This document shows positions 25,011 to 34,500 of a DNA stretch of 64,000 nucleotides, piece by piece. Numbering within the stretch: position 1 is the first letter of the stretch; each line of letters opens with the position of its first letter. The notes beneath the pieces were generated by a model that saw only the letters and a program-made list of their open reading frames with translations, ran no database searches and was not told the origin of the DNA. The position numbers were made by a program, and so were the translations under genes. The DNA is from Acidovorax sp. DW039. Lineage in GTDB: Bacteria; Pseudomonadota; Gammaproteobacteria; Burkholderiales; Burkholderiaceae_C. The stretch lies in contig NZ_AP029019.1 of the NCBI RefSeq assembly GCF_037101375.1, positions 496,001 through 560,000 on the forward strand, given 5' to 3'.

Positions 25011-25958
25011 ATGGCCAGCTGCATTCCAAAATTCAAGCCTTTTTGGCCTCTAGCGCCCTTCTATAAAGCGCTGGCAGCTATTTATTTAATAGCATTTGCC
25101 AGCCTGCTCCACGCGGCCGACTACACCGGACCGCTGTTTGACGCCCACCTCCACTACAACGAAGAAGCCTGGAACGGCAGCACAGGGCCGCATCCGCCCG
25201 CCGATGTGCTGGCGCGCATGAAGGCCAGCGGGGTGCGGGCCATCGTGGCCAATTCGCGGCCCAATGCAGGCTCGCTGGCGCTGGCGGCCCTGCCCCAGAT
25301 GCGCGAGGCGGGCATCGCTGTGGTGCCCTTTGTGCGTCTGTATCGCACCCGTGCCGACTACACCGGCTGGCCCCGCGACGAATCCATTTACGACATGGTG
25401 CTGGCCGAACTGGCGCGCGGCACCGCAGCGGGCCCGTACCGTGGCCTTGGTGAATTCCACCTGTATGACAGTGCCGATGCCAACGGCCCGGTGGCCCGCA
25501 AGCTGATGCAACTGGCCGAGCAGCGCCGCCTGGTGGTGCTGGCGCATGTGGACGATGTGGCGATTGACCTGCTGATGGCGCACACCGCCAGCCAGGGGCA
25601 GTCGGTGCGCCTCATCTGGGCCCACACGGGCATTGGCGGCGTGCCGGTTGCGCGGGTCGATGCGCTGCTGGCCCGCTACCCCGGCCTGGTGGGCGAGCTG
25701 TCGTACCGCCCCGGGCTGGTGTGTGAAGGTGGGCAACTGTGCCCTGAGTGGCGCGCGCTGCTGCTCAAGTACCCCAGCCGCTTTGTGATGGGCTCAGACA
25801 CCTGGGTCAACCAGCGCTGGCAACACTACGAGGCGCTGATGCGGGACTACCGCACTTGGCTGGGTGGCCTGCCCGCCGATGTGGCCCAGCGCGTGGCCTG
25901 GGGCAACGCCGCCGCGTTGTTCGGGGTGGCAGCTACGGGCCCGGAGCGCAAGAACTGA
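25011..25958 (+). CDS. exported amidohydrolase-fold metal-dependent hydrolase
   Basis: A 315-residue TIM-barrel hydrolase. After an N-terminal signal peptide (residues 1-35, ending LLHA-A) the domain starts [17 protein letters not shown] with the metal-binding HxH, then [22 protein letters not shown] and a terminal MGSDTW, as in amidohydrolase_2 proteins. ATG 25011 lacks a good ribosome-binding site; GTG 24981 is an alternative. Remarkably, residues 10-31 of the signal peptide are encoded by a reversed copy of the dispersed TAGCTGC repeat. The gene converges with a chemoreceptor gene 22 bases away. The substrate is unknown. Confidence 0.85.
   Translation: MASCIPKFKPFWPLAPFYKALAAIYLIAFASLLHAADYTGPLFDAHLHYNEEAWNGSTGPHPPADVLARMKASGVRAIVANSRPNAGSLALAALPQMREAGIAVVPFVRLYRTRADYTGWPRDESIYDMVLAELARGTAAGPYRGLGEFHLYDSADANGPVARKLMQLAEQRRLVVLAHVDDVAIDLLMAHTASQGQSVRLIWAHTGIGGVPVARVDALLARYPGLVGELSYRPGLVCEGGQLCPEWRALLLKYPSRFVMGSDTWVNQRWQHYEALMRDYRTWLGGLPADVAQRVAWGNAAALFGVAATGPERKN
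25036..25098 (-). repeat. dispersed TAGCTGC repeat encoding a signal peptide
   Basis: Reversed copy: CCTCTAGCGCCC, TATAAAGCGCTGGCAGCTA, TTTATTTAATAGCATTT. It lies in frame within the amidohydrolase gene and supplies the hydrophobic residues [17 protein letters not shown] of its signal peptide. Confidence 0.85.
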
Positions 25959-25980
25959 GCGCAGCGGCTGTGGTACAGCC

Positions 25981-27600
25981 TCAGGCCGCCGTGAGCTGTC
26001 GCTGCGCTGGCAACTGGCTCTGCATGGGGCTCGGTGCAGGGCGGCGCAGCGGCGCTGAGCTGTCAGCCACCTTGAAGGTGGACGCAGCCTGCGCCAGCCG
26101 GTAGGCCTGTTCACGCAGGCTTTGCGCGGCAGCGGCAGACTCTTCCACCAGCGCGGCGTTTTGCTGGGTGGCCTGGTCGAGCTGGGCGATGGCGTCGTTC
26201 ACCAGGGCAATGCCGTCAGATTGCTCGCGGGCGCTGGCGGCAATGTGCGCTATCACCTCCGTCACCCTTTGCACCGAGCTGACGATGTTCTGCATGGCGG
26301 CCCCGGCGTTGTGCACAAGCTGCGTGCCTTCACCCACCTTCTCCACGCTGGTGGAGATCAGGCCCTTGATTTCCTTGGCCGCTTCGGCGCTGCGCTGGGC
26401 CAGGCTGCGCACTTCGCCCGCCACCACGGCAAAGCCACGGCCCTGTTCACCGGCGCGGGCCGCTTCCACCGCTGCATTCAGCGCCAGGATGTTGGTCTGG
26501 AAGGCGATGCCATCGATGGTGCCGATGATGTCTGCAATGCGGCGCGAACTGGTGTGGATGTCTTCCATCGTCTCCACCACCTGGGCCACGATGCTGCCGC
26601 CTTGCGATGCCACCTCGGCGGCTGACGAAGCCAGCGTGCTGGCGGTGCGGGCGGCCTCTGCCGACTGTTGCACGGTGGCCGTGAACTGCTCCATGGACGA
26701 AGCCGTCTGCTGCAGATTGGCGGCCGTGTGTTCGGTGCGCGAAGACAAGTCTTGCGTGCCCCCCGCAATCTGGTCACTGGCGCTGGCAATCTGGTCGCCC
26801 GCGCTGCGGATCTGTCCGATCACCGAGGCCAGCGAATGCTGCATGTCTGCCAGGGCCCGCAGCAGGTGGCCAGTTTCGTCCTGGCGGGTGCTCATGACGT
26901 TGCTGGTCAAGTCGCCACTGGCAATGGTGTCCGCGACGGCCACCGAGTCGCTCAGGGGGCGTGTGATGCTGCGGGTGATGGTCACGGCCAGCACCATGCC
27001 CAAACCGCAGGTGATGGCCCCCAGGGCAATCAGCCAATAGCGGGCCTTGTCGTTGGCTTCCTTGATGGGGGCGGCCGATTGGTCCAGCGCCTTGCGCTGC
27101 ATCTCCATCAGCGCTTCCACACCTGCCATGTATTGCTTGGCTGCGGGCACAAAGCGCGATTCCAGTTGCGCATCGGCCTGTGCGTGCTGGCCTTCGTGGC
27201 GCAGGCGGTTTACGTCGTCGCGCGCTGCGGTGTAGTTCTGGCGCAGCGCACTGATGTCCTTGAACAGGGCGCGCTCGGTGTCGGTCTGCATCAGCTTTTC
27301 CACCTTGGTCTGAATATCTGTGGTGGTACTGGCCGAGAGTTTTTGTTCTTCGGCAAAGTAGCTGGACAGGGATGCATCGCTGCTTTTGGCGATGGCAGTG
27401 GTGCGGCGCACCGCGGTGTGGATCAGGCGATACCAGTCGCTGATCAGACGTTCTTTGGCCAGGGGCTGTTCAATGACGGCCTGGGTGGACACCGAGGCTG
27501 TTTGCAGTTGCCACACCCCGAGCAGGGTGCCCAGCAAAGACAGGGCGAGCAGCATGCCGAAGCCCAGGGAGAGACGCTTTCCGATGGCAATTTGATTCAT
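25981..27600 (-). CDS. methyl-accepting chemotaxis protein
   Basis: Chemoreceptor of 539 residues. Membrane helices lie at about 12-32 and 187-208; the periplasmic region between them is a helical 4HB-type sensor domain. A HAMP domain (RPLSDSVAVADTIASGDLT) follows and then the signalling domain with the hairpin tip GIAFQTNILALNAAVEAARA, which interacts with CheA and CheW. The C terminus is Pro/Gln-rich and lacks a CheR/CheB pentapeptide. ATG 27600 is chosen because it starts MNQIAIGKRLSLGFG as in related receptors. No other chemotaxis gene is nearby. The ligand is unknown. Confidence 0.95.
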   Translation of the reverse strand: MNQIAIGKRLSLGFGMLLALSLLGTLLGVWQLQTASVSTQAVIEQPLAKERLISDWYRLIHTAVRRTTAIAKSSDASLSSYFAEEQKLSASTTTDIQTKVEKLMQTDTERALFKDISALRQNYTAARDDVNRLRHEGQHAQADAQLESRFVPAAKQYMAGVEALMEMQRKALDQSAAPIKEANDKARYWLIALGAITCGLGMVLAVTITRSITRPLSDSVAVADTIASGDLTSNVMSTRQDETGHLLRALADMQHSLASVIGQIRSAGDQIASASDQIAGGTQDLSSRTEHTAANLQQTASSMEQFTATVQQSAEAARTASTLASSAAEVASQGGSIVAQVVETMEDIHTSSRRIADIIGTIDGIAFQTNILALNAAVEAARAGEQGRGFAVVAGEVRSLAQRSAEAAKEIKGLISTSVEKVGEGTQLVHNAGAAMQNIVSSVQRVTEVIAHIAASAREQSDGIALVNDAIAQLDQATQQNAALVEESAAAAQSLREQAYRLAQAASTFKVADSSAPLRRPAPSPMQSQLPAQRQLTAA

Positions 27601-28160
27601 GAGACAGGTTCTTCGAGAAAGTGCCGCCACGGTCGGTGGCGGGTTTGCTGGCGTTGCCGGGTAAGACTTGAGCCAGCCGTTACAGGGCGTGTTGCCCACT
27701 GCGCGGGGCGGTTGTGCCGTCCCAACGGGGCGGGATCACCACGGTCGGTCGGGTACACCGTGGGTGTAAGGGCGGTGCCTTGCTCCACACGTCTGGGGGG
27801 CGATGAACTTCCAAGCCCAGGTCTCACGGCTGGTGATGGTGGGCCAGTGGCGGCTGGCGCATGGAAGAGGGTGCAAATTCATGCCGGGAGAGATCCCGGC
27901 GACCGATAAAAGCCTCAGGATCTGCAGTTCGTAGTGGTTACGAATTGCAACACCGCTGGGTCGGGGGCACATTGATTTTGGTCAACTCTGGGCTTGTGCC
28001 CTGTGTGCCCTACGTACTCCAGGTAGAAGGTGGACCCCTGCGAACTGCGGGTCCCCTGACTGTGTGTGCTCGCGGCTGCAGCCTTTGCGGTGCAATGGCC
28101 GCGTATCTTTGACGCTGGTGGCCTCTGAGCTCTTAGCGCAGCTGAGCCGCGCCAAGTCAC
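27601..28160. other. gene-free region upstream of the chemoreceptor gene
   Basis: A 560-base stretch without a convincing gene. It holds a hairpin at 27624-27642 (CCGCCAC/GTGGCGG) in the chemoreceptor leader, and a structured block at 27868-27950 with two strong stem-loops (annotated separately). GGACCC and GGGTCC near 28033-28055 can also pair. A flagellar sigma-28 promoter for the chemoreceptor gene was looked for and not found. Confidence 0.5.
27868..27950 (+). ncRNA. possible structured RNA element
   Basis: GCCGGGA-GAGA-TCCCGGC (27883-27900) is a perfect seven-pair stem with a GNRA-type loop. It is preceded by GTGCAAA and followed by GACCGATAAAAGCCTC, then GCAGTTCGTA/TACGAATTGC (27924-27948) forms a second stem with one G-U pair. 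The order recalls GEMM (cyclic-dinucleotide) riboswitches, but conserved positions do not match exactly and no gene follows on this strand. Treated as a candidate only; DNA palindromes for a regulator are an alternative. Confidence 0.3.
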
Positions 28161-28892
28161 TCAGTCCTGCCAGGCTGCAGACCGCTCGCACAGCCGCGCA
28201 AACCGTGCCAGCAGACCGTTGGACAGCGCCGTCTCCTGCACCGCAGGGCAGGGTTGGCCTGCAGGCAGCGTGGGTGCCAGATGCTCCACATAGCCCTGCA
28301 TCGCGGCGGCGTTGAATTCGGGATGGAACTGAACACCCCAGGCGTGCCGCCCCACGCGGAATGCGTGGTGGGGCTCGTGGGCGTTGGCGGCCAGATGGGC
28401 GGCGTTGGGTGGCAGCGTGCGCACCGTCTGGGCATGCACCACATGGGCATGCAGGCAAGTGGGCAGGCCGCTGAACAGGGCGTCAGCCTGCGCTGCCGGG
28501 GTGAGGTGGACATCGACCGTGCCCAGTTCCAGACCGCCAGGGTGGTAGCCCACTTCGCCCCCCAGGGCATGGGCCAGCAACTGGTGGCCGTAGCAAATGC
28601 CCAGCACGGGCGTGCCGTGTGTTACCAGTGCTTGAAGCCAGGGCACCAGGGCTTCGCTCCACGGTTCTCGGTCAGACACCATGGCGTGGCTGCCGGTGAG
28701 GATGACCCCTGCAAGTGCAGCCGGAGCGGGCAGCGCAGGGAGCTTGCGCGCGTCCAGCACCTGTAGGGGCAGGGTGGTTTCGCCCAGCCCTGCCGCCACC
28801 CATTGCTCAAAGTCGCCCATGGTGCGGGTCAGCGTATCGAGGGTGTCGCCGGTTTTGACGATGAGCAGGGGCAATGCGGGTGTGGCGTGCAT
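28161..28892 (-). CDS. class I glutamine amidotransferase (GMP synthase-like)
   Basis: Cytoplasmic GATase-1 domain protein of 243 residues. The nucleophile Cys100 lies in VLGICYGHQLLAHALGG and the catalytic His-Glu in QFHPEF; the oxyanion region is TGSHAMVSD. Stand-alone proteins of this kind resemble the glutaminase half of GMP synthase and include gamma-glutamyl hydrolases of amines. Start 28892 is selected because upstream in-frame sequence lacks homology character and overlaps the corA end. It follows the corA-like gene on the same strand after 55 bases. The amine acceptor is unknown. Confidence 0.92.
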   Translation of the reverse strand: MHATPALPLLIVKTGDTLDTLTRTMGDFEQWVAAGLGETTLPLQVLDARKLPALPAPAALAGVILTGSHAMVSDREPWSEALVPWLQALVTHGTPVLGICYGHQLLAHALGGEVGYHPGGLELGTVDVHLTPAAQADALFSGLPTCLHAHVVHAQTVRTLPPNAAHLAANAHEPHHAFRVGRHAWGVQFHPEFNAAAMQGYVEHLAPTLPAGQPCPAVQETALSNGLLARFARLCERSAAWQD

Positions 28893-28947
28893 GAGGGATG
28901 GAGGGATGGAAGGCTTGTGATCACTGCTGGCCTGCCCTGGCGCTCCG

Positions 28948-30078
28948 TCAGGACTGCCCGGTGCGGGCCAGGTAACGCTTGCGCCAGAACAGCAAGACCA
29001 GTGCAAGTGCAATCAGGATCATCGAGCCCACGGCCCACCAGAAGCCATCCGACTTGTGGATGAGCGGAATGAATTCGAAGTTCATCCCGAAGATGCCCGC
29101 AATCAGGTTCAGCGGCAAGAACACGGCGGTGAGCGCCGTGAGGGTGCGCATGATGTCGTTGGTGCGGTTGCCCTGCACCGAAAAGTGCATCTGCACGGCG
29201 GTTTCGGTGCTTTGCTCCAGCCTGCGCACGTGGTGCACCACGCGCTCAATGTGCTCCAGCACGTCACGGCTGCGCACTTTGAGCAGGTCCAGCTCGCGCT
29301 GTGCGGCGGGTGATTCGGGCTGAGCCCAGGTTTCCAGCGCGTCAATCCAGTCTTGCACGGCACTGCGCTGGTCTTCGCAGATTTCGTCGAGCTGGTGCAG
29401 CGACAGGCGTGCGTCCAGCAGCGAGCTCCAGTTCACATGTCTGGCACGGGGCTTGAGCAGTTCGGTTTGCCAGTGGTCGAGCTGGCGGGTCAGTTCGCGG
29501 CGCAGGTCCAGATAGCCGTCCACCATCATGTTGACCACACGCAGCATCAGGTCGGCCGGGCTGGCGGGCAAGCGTGAGCCAGGAATCGGATTGGTGCGGC
29601 CTTCGCGCGGGTCGCCTGGGGCCGTGGCCAGCAGTTTGCCTGCGTAGGCATCGCGCACGGCGCAGTCGCTGGGATGCACGGTGAGCAGCACGTGGTCAAA
29701 CACCGCAAAGCCCACGGGGCTGGTGTCGATGTGCCGCAGCACCAGCGGGCCGGTGGCTTTGCGGGGCGGGGTGGGCGTTGTGTCCGCAGGCTCGCCATCA
29801 GTCAAGGCATTGGAGGTGGCCAAACGCCTGAAGACAAGCAGGTCGTATTGAGACGTGTAGTCGTAATGCGAGGGCAGCTGGGCGTTGAGCAGGTCCGACA
29901 CGTGCAGATCCACCAGCTGCAGGCCCGCCAGGGCTTGCAGTGCGGACTGAATCTCCAGCAGCCGGGCCTGGAACGCCGGGCGTGCCACGGCAATCCACAG
30001 GAACCCCTGGCTGGGCGGCTGCGTGGGCAGGTCGGCCAGTTCGGTCACGCCCTGGCTCTGGATGTGGAAGATGCGCAT
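28948..30078 (-). CDS. CorA family divalent cation transporter
   Basis: A 376-residue CorA/ZntB-type channel protein. A long cytoplasmic N-terminal domain and stalk helix precede two C-terminal membrane helices; the first ends with the diagnostic GMN in AGIFGMNFEFIPLI, the pore signature, and the second is followed by the basic WRKRYLARTGQS. The funnel insertion DTTPTPPRKATG is longer than usual. ATG 30078 is chosen with GCAGG upstream over an in-frame TTG at 30099. Mg2+, Co2+ or Zn2+ may be carried; sequence alone does not decide. It heads a two-gene unit with the amidotransferase. Confidence 0.93.
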   Translation of the reverse strand: MRIFHIQSQGVTELADLPTQPPSQGFLWIAVARPAFQARLLEIQSALQALAGLQLVDLHVSDLLNAQLPSHYDYTSQYDLLVFRRLATSNALTDGEPADTTPTPPRKATGPLVLRHIDTSPVGFAVFDHVLLTVHPSDCAVRDAYAGKLLATAPGDPREGRTNPIPGSRLPASPADLMLRVVNMMVDGYLDLRRELTRQLDHWQTELLKPRARHVNWSSLLDARLSLHQLDEICEDQRSAVQDWIDALETWAQPESPAAQRELDLLKVRSRDVLEHIERVVHHVRRLEQSTETAVQMHFSVQGNRTNDIMRTLTALTAVFLPLNLIAGIFGMNFEFIPLIHKSDGFWWAVGSMILIALALVLLFWRKRYLARTGQS

Positions 30079-30099
30079 GCAGGCCTGCGGAGTGTTCAA

Positions 30100-31415
<1,316 letters not shown>

Positions 31416-31442
31416 TCAAAGTATGGGTGTAATTACATACTG

Positions 31443-31471
31443 TTGCATTTATTTGGCATTAATGCTAAATT
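31443..31471 (+). promoter_or_regulatory. candidate promoter of the small RNA
   Basis: TTGCAT (31443-31448) and TAAATT (31466-31471) are separated by 17 bases, with a TG one base before the -10 hexamer. The -35 is a weak match; the spacing and AT-rich context are good. Confidence 0.45.
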
Positions 31472-31477
31472 TGAAAC

Positions 31478-31582
31478 CAGGTAGCTTGCTGCCTCCCGCT
31501 TTTTCCTCCCTGAGCGGGGCCTGCGATTGCTATACGCATGAGAGGCTTATCAGCCCGGCCTTTTGGTCGGGCTTTTTTTTGC
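31478..31582 (+). ncRNA. candidate small RNA with UCCUCCC loop and intrinsic terminator
   Basis: About 105 nucleotides from a predicted start near 31478 to a terminator at 31552-31582. CCCGCT (31495-31500) pairs with AGCGGG (31513-31518), displaying TTTTCCTCCCTG in the loop; this anti-Shine-Dalgarno C-rich loop is typical of regulatory small RNAs. No plausible coding sequence of size lies within it, and no upstream plus-strand gene explains the terminator. No known RNA family was recognised. Confidence 0.5.
31552..31582 (+). terminator. Rho-independent terminator
   Basis: AGCCCGGCC and GGTCGGGCT pair around TTTT, followed by a run of eight Ts. Orientation is plus strand, pointing at the hemJ-like gene, with no gene ending before it. 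Confidence 0.92.
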
Positions 31583-31685
31583 CTTTTTTTGTTTTCTCTC
31601 GCAGATTTGCGTGTTCTGTTCGTGTGCGATGGGGCTTTTGTGCCACTTTGATAGCTGGGGCGTTGGGCGGCTTTAAACTGAACCC

Positions 31686-32114
31686 ATGCTCTGGGTAAAA
31701 GCCTTTCACATCGTGTTCGTGGCCAGCTGGTTTGCGGGCCTGTTCTATCTGCCACGCATTTTTGTCAATCTGGCGATGGTGGCGCCCGACTCCACTGCCG
31801 AGCGTGAGCGGCTGCTGCTCATGGCGCGCAAGCTGTTGCGCTTTACCACTTTGCTCGCCGTGCCTGCCCTGGCGCTGGGCTTGTGGCTGTGGCTGGGATA
31901 CGGCATTGGCCGCGGCCCTGGCAATGGATGGATGCACGCCAAGCTCACCGTGGTGTTGCTGGTGATTGGCTACCACCATGCCTGCAGCGTGCTGTTGCGC
32001 AAACTGGCCGATGGTCGCAGCCAGCGCAGCCACGTCTGGTTCCGCTGGTTCAATGAGGTGCCCGTGCTGCTGCTGCTGACAGCGGTGGTGCTGGTCGTCG
32101 TCAAGCCCTTTTGA
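31686..32114 (+). CDS. HemJ-like (CopD/UPF0093) membrane protein
   Basis: A 142-residue protein with four membrane helices, starting MLWVKAFHIVFVASWFAGLF. This is the pattern of HemJ, the oxygen-independent protoporphyrinogen IX oxidase; its essential histidine (His8 here) and lysine (Lys86, in WMHAKL) are present. CopD-family copper proteins share the fold, and databases often label such proteins CopD. Location next to hemB favours a heme role. The start ATG matches the family N terminus. A VanZ-like gene follows 21 bases later on the same strand. Confidence 0.82.
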   Translation: MLWVKAFHIVFVASWFAGLFYLPRIFVNLAMVAPDSTAERERLLLMARKLLRFTTLLAVPALALGLWLWLGYGIGRGPGNGWMHAKLTVVLLVIGYHHACSVLLRKLADGRSQRSHVWFRWFNEVPVLLLLTAVVLVVVKPF

Positions 32115-32135
32115 AGCACACGGGAGGCCGCTGGC

Positions 32136-33245
32136 TTGCACAAGACATCAGCCTGGCCTCTGGCGGCGAGCTACGCCGCCCTGGTGGTGTTTGCCAGCCT
32201 GTTTCCTTTTGACGGCTGGCGGGCGCAGGGGGTAGACCCGTGGATGTTTCTGGTCGCCCCATTGCCGCCCAGGTACTGGACGGGGTTTGACGTCACCTCT
32301 AACCTGCTCGGTTACGCCCCCTTAGGCTTTCTGCTGGCCCTGGCCATGCTTCGGTCGGGTCAGACTCGACGATCGGTGCTCTGGGTGGTGCTGGCCGCGG
32401 CGCTGGCGGGCTCTGTGCTGTCGCTGTGCATGGAGTTTTTGCAGATCTACTTGCCGCGCAGAGTCCCTTCCAATCTCGATCTGGTGCTGAACGCCGGTGG
32501 CACCTTGCTCGGTGCTTTGGTTGCAGCGTTGCTGGAGCGGCTGGGTGCCATTGACCGGTGGAGCCACTTTCGAGAGCGCTGGTTTGTGCCGGACGCCCGG
32601 GGTGCGCTGGTGCTGATCGCCCTGTGGCCCATGGCGCTGCTGTTCCCGGCCGGGGTGCCGTTTGGGCTGGGGCAGGTGCTGGAGCGGCTGGAGGCAGCCG
32701 TAGAAAACGCGCTCCAGGACACGCCTTTCATCGAGTGGATGCCCTTGCGCGAAGCCGCGCTGGAGCCGCTGTCGCCCGGCGGCGAGGTGCTGTGCGTGAT
32801 GCTGGGGCTGCTGGTGCCTTGCCTGCTGGGGTATTGCGTGATCCGCCATGTGGGCCGCCGTGCGGCCTTTGCGTTCACCGTGCTGGGGGTGGGGGTAGCG
32901 TTCACTGCGCTGTCTGCCGCGCTGAGCTGGGGCCCCAGCCACGCCTGGGGCTGGCTAGAGCAGCCGGTGCGCGTGGGGGTGTGGGCGGCAGCTGGGGCAT
33001 CGGTGCTGTTGCTGATGCTGCCGCGCCGCGCCAGCGCTGCGGTGCTGCTGGTGGCCTTGGTGTGGCACCTGGCGTTGCTGAACCAAGCCCCCACCAGTGT
33101 GTACTTTGCGCAGACGCTGCAGGAGTGGGAGCAGGGCCGCTTCATCCGCTTTTATGGCGTGGGGCAGTGGCTGGGCTGGCTCTGGCCCTATGTGGCGCTG
33201 CTGTATGTGCTGGTGCGCGTCTCCCGCCGTGAACCTCAAACCTAA
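32136..33245 (+). CDS. VanZ-like family membrane protein
   Basis: Inner-membrane protein of 369 residues with about ten predicted helices; the N-terminal third is the VanZ-like domain, with ASLFPFDGW in helix one, NLLGYAPLGFLLALAM and SLCMEFLQIYLPRRVPSNLDL. The C-terminal two thirds are further helices. The start is TTG 32136, supported by GGGAGG ten bases upstream; the next ATG would remove the first helix of the VanZ motif. Founding member VanZ gives low teicoplanin resistance, but most homologues are uncharacterised. It lies in a probable unit with the HemJ-like and ferredoxin genes. Confidence 0.88.
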   Translation: MHKTSAWPLAASYAALVVFASLFPFDGWRAQGVDPWMFLVAPLPPRYWTGFDVTSNLLGYAPLGFLLALAMLRSGQTRRSVLWVVLAAALAGSVLSLCMEFLQIYLPRRVPSNLDLVLNAGGTLLGALVAALLERLGAIDRWSHFRERWFVPDARGALVLIALWPMALLFPAGVPFGLGQVLERLEAAVENALQDTPFIEWMPLREAALEPLSPGGEVLCVMLGLLVPCLLGYCVIRHVGRRAAFAFTVLGVGVAFTALSAALSWGPSHAWGWLEQPVRVGVWAAAGASVLLLMLPRRASAAVLLVALVWHLALLNQAPTSVYFAQTLQEWEQGRFIRFYGVGQWLGWLWPYVALLYVLVRVSRREPQT

Positions 33246-33254
33246 AATACCCCG

Positions 33255-33614
33255 ATGAGCGAATCCACACCCCTGTCCCCCTCGGGCGCCGGCTATTACC
33301 AGCGCCATATCTTCTTTTGCCTGAACGAGCGCACCAATGGTGAGGACAGTTGTGCCCACCACAACGCCCAGGCCGGGTTCGATCACTGCAAGGCGCAGGT
33401 GAAGGCCGCCGGTTTGGCAGGCGCAGGCAAAGTGCGCGTCAACAAGGCGGGTTGCCTGGACCGTTGCGCGGGCGGGCCCGTGGCGGTGGTCTATCCCGAA
33501 GGAACCTGGTACACCTTTGTGGACAAGAGCGACATTGACGAAATCGTCGAGTCGCACCTGAAGAACGGCCAGGTCGTTGAACGCCTGGTGGTGCCGCCTG
33601 AAGTGGGCCGCTGA
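33255..33614 (+). CDS. thioredoxin-like [2Fe-2S] ferredoxin
   Basis: A 119-residue cytoplasmic ferredoxin of the thioredoxin-fold class. The four likely cluster ligands are Cys22 (HIFFCLNER), Cys33, Cys67 and Cys71 (VNKAGCLDRCAGGPVAVVYP), the standard pattern for this family; Cys45 is extra. The fold ends GTWYTFVDKSDIDEIVESHL. It begins nine bases after the VanZ-like stop, so it is probably co-transcribed. These proteins accept single electrons; the partner is not evident here, although heme synthesis genes lie close by. Confidence 0.93.
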   Translation: MSESTPLSPSGAGYYQRHIFFCLNERTNGEDSCAHHNAQAGFDHCKAQVKAAGLAGAGKVRVNKAGCLDRCAGGPVAVVYPEGTWYTFVDKSDIDEIVESHLKNGQVVERLVVPPEVGR

Positions 33615-33630
33615 AGGCTTCTCTTTTTAA

Positions 33631-33690
33631 AGAAAATCTGCTCCTGGCGCTTGATGGATAAGCGCAGGCAGCTATTAAATAAATAGCAAT
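33631..33690 (-). repeat. dispersed TAGCTGC repeat in a gene leader
   Basis: Reversed copy: CTGGCGCTTGATGGATAAGC, GCAGGCAGCTATTAAATAAA, TAGCAATT. It ends two bases before the GTG start of the hydrolase gene, so it forms that gene's immediate leader and leaves no classical ribosome-binding site. Confidence 0.85.
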
Positions 33691-33691
33691 T

Positions 33692-34342
33692 GTGAACTCC
33701 CAAACTGAACGTCTGGTGCTGCAGGGGGCTGCAGGTGCCATCGAGGCTGCGCGTGATACCGCAGCCCTGGCTGAGGGCGCAGCCCCCAAGGGCATCGCCG
33801 TGATCGCCCACCCCCATCCCCTGTTTGGCGGCACCATGGACAACAAGGTGGTGCAGACGCTGGCCCGCGCGTTTGTGCAATGCGGCTGGACGGCGGTGCG
33901 CTTCAACTTCCGTGGTGTGGGCGGCACCGAGGGCGTGCACGATGAGGGACGGGGCGAGTTGCAGGATCTGCTGTCGGTGATTGAGCAAGTTGCTCCCGCA
34001 GCGCAAGGCGCGCCCCTGGCGCTGGCCGGGTTCTCGTTTGGTGCCTTCGTCACCAGCCACGCCCTGGCCCAACTCTGGCCTCAGCGCGCCATCGAGCGTG
34101 CGGTGCTGGTGGGCACCGCTGCCAGCCGCTTTCAGGTGGCTCCCGTCCCACCAGAGGCGCACCTGCGCACCCTGGTGTTGCATGGTGAGCAGGACGACAC
34201 GGTGGCGCTGTCTGCCGTCATGGACTGGGCTCGCCCGCAGACCCTGCCTGTGACGGTGGTGCCCGGTGGGGGTCACTTCTTTCACGGACAATTGCCCTTG
34301 CTCAAGAGCCTGGTCGTGCGGCACCTCCAGTCCGAAGTGTAA
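33692..34342 (+). CDS. alpha/beta hydrolase
   Basis: A 216-residue hydrolase of the YheT/CocE-free small esterase type. The nucleophile Ser115 lies in LAGFSFGAFV, an oxyanion region in HPHPLFGGTMDNKV, the acid near HGEQDD (about 170) and the catalytic histidine in GGGHFFHG. Substrate is unknown. The start is GTG 33692 and the only candidate in frame at this point; it sits directly after a dispersed repeat and has no clear Shine-Dalgarno sequence, so translation may depend on readthrough coupling from upstream or be weak. A D-Ala-D-Ala carboxypeptidase gene follows 158 bases later. Confidence 0.88.
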   Translation: MNSQTERLVLQGAAGAIEAARDTAALAEGAAPKGIAVIAHPHPLFGGTMDNKVVQTLARAFVQCGWTAVRFNFRGVGGTEGVHDEGRGELQDLLSVIEQVAPAAQGAPLALAGFSFGAFVTSHALAQLWPQRAIERAVLVGTAASRFQVAPVPPEAHLRTLVLHGEQDDTVALSAVMDWARPQTLPVTVVPGGGHFFHGQLPLLKSLVVRHLQSEV

Positions 34343-34500
34343 AAAGCGGTGACGTTCTGGCCGTTGGCGGAACCTCTGCGCTGCTGCGGAACTCTGCCTT
34401 GCACTTCCGCAAGGTGCCGGTCAAAGCCATCGCGCTGTGACCTTCCGCTTTTCCCGTTTTCAGTCTTTACGCAGCCGAAGGCTGCTCTCCTTTATCTCCC

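Noticed and set aside
27883-27909. Sigma-28 promoter for the chemoreceptor
   Set aside because: CCGATAA occurs but on the opposite strand to the gene, and no TAAA is present at the right spacing.
27880-27925. Glycine riboswitch
   Set aside because: GGGAGAGA and CTCAGG occur, but the perfect GCCGGGA/TCCCGGC hairpin is incompatible with the aptamer core and the AAAGGAC element is missing.
33379-33400. tRNA T-loop-like string GGTTCGATC
   Set aside because: Lies inside the ferredoxin gene and no acceptor or anticodon arms can be drawn; no tRNA was found in the window.
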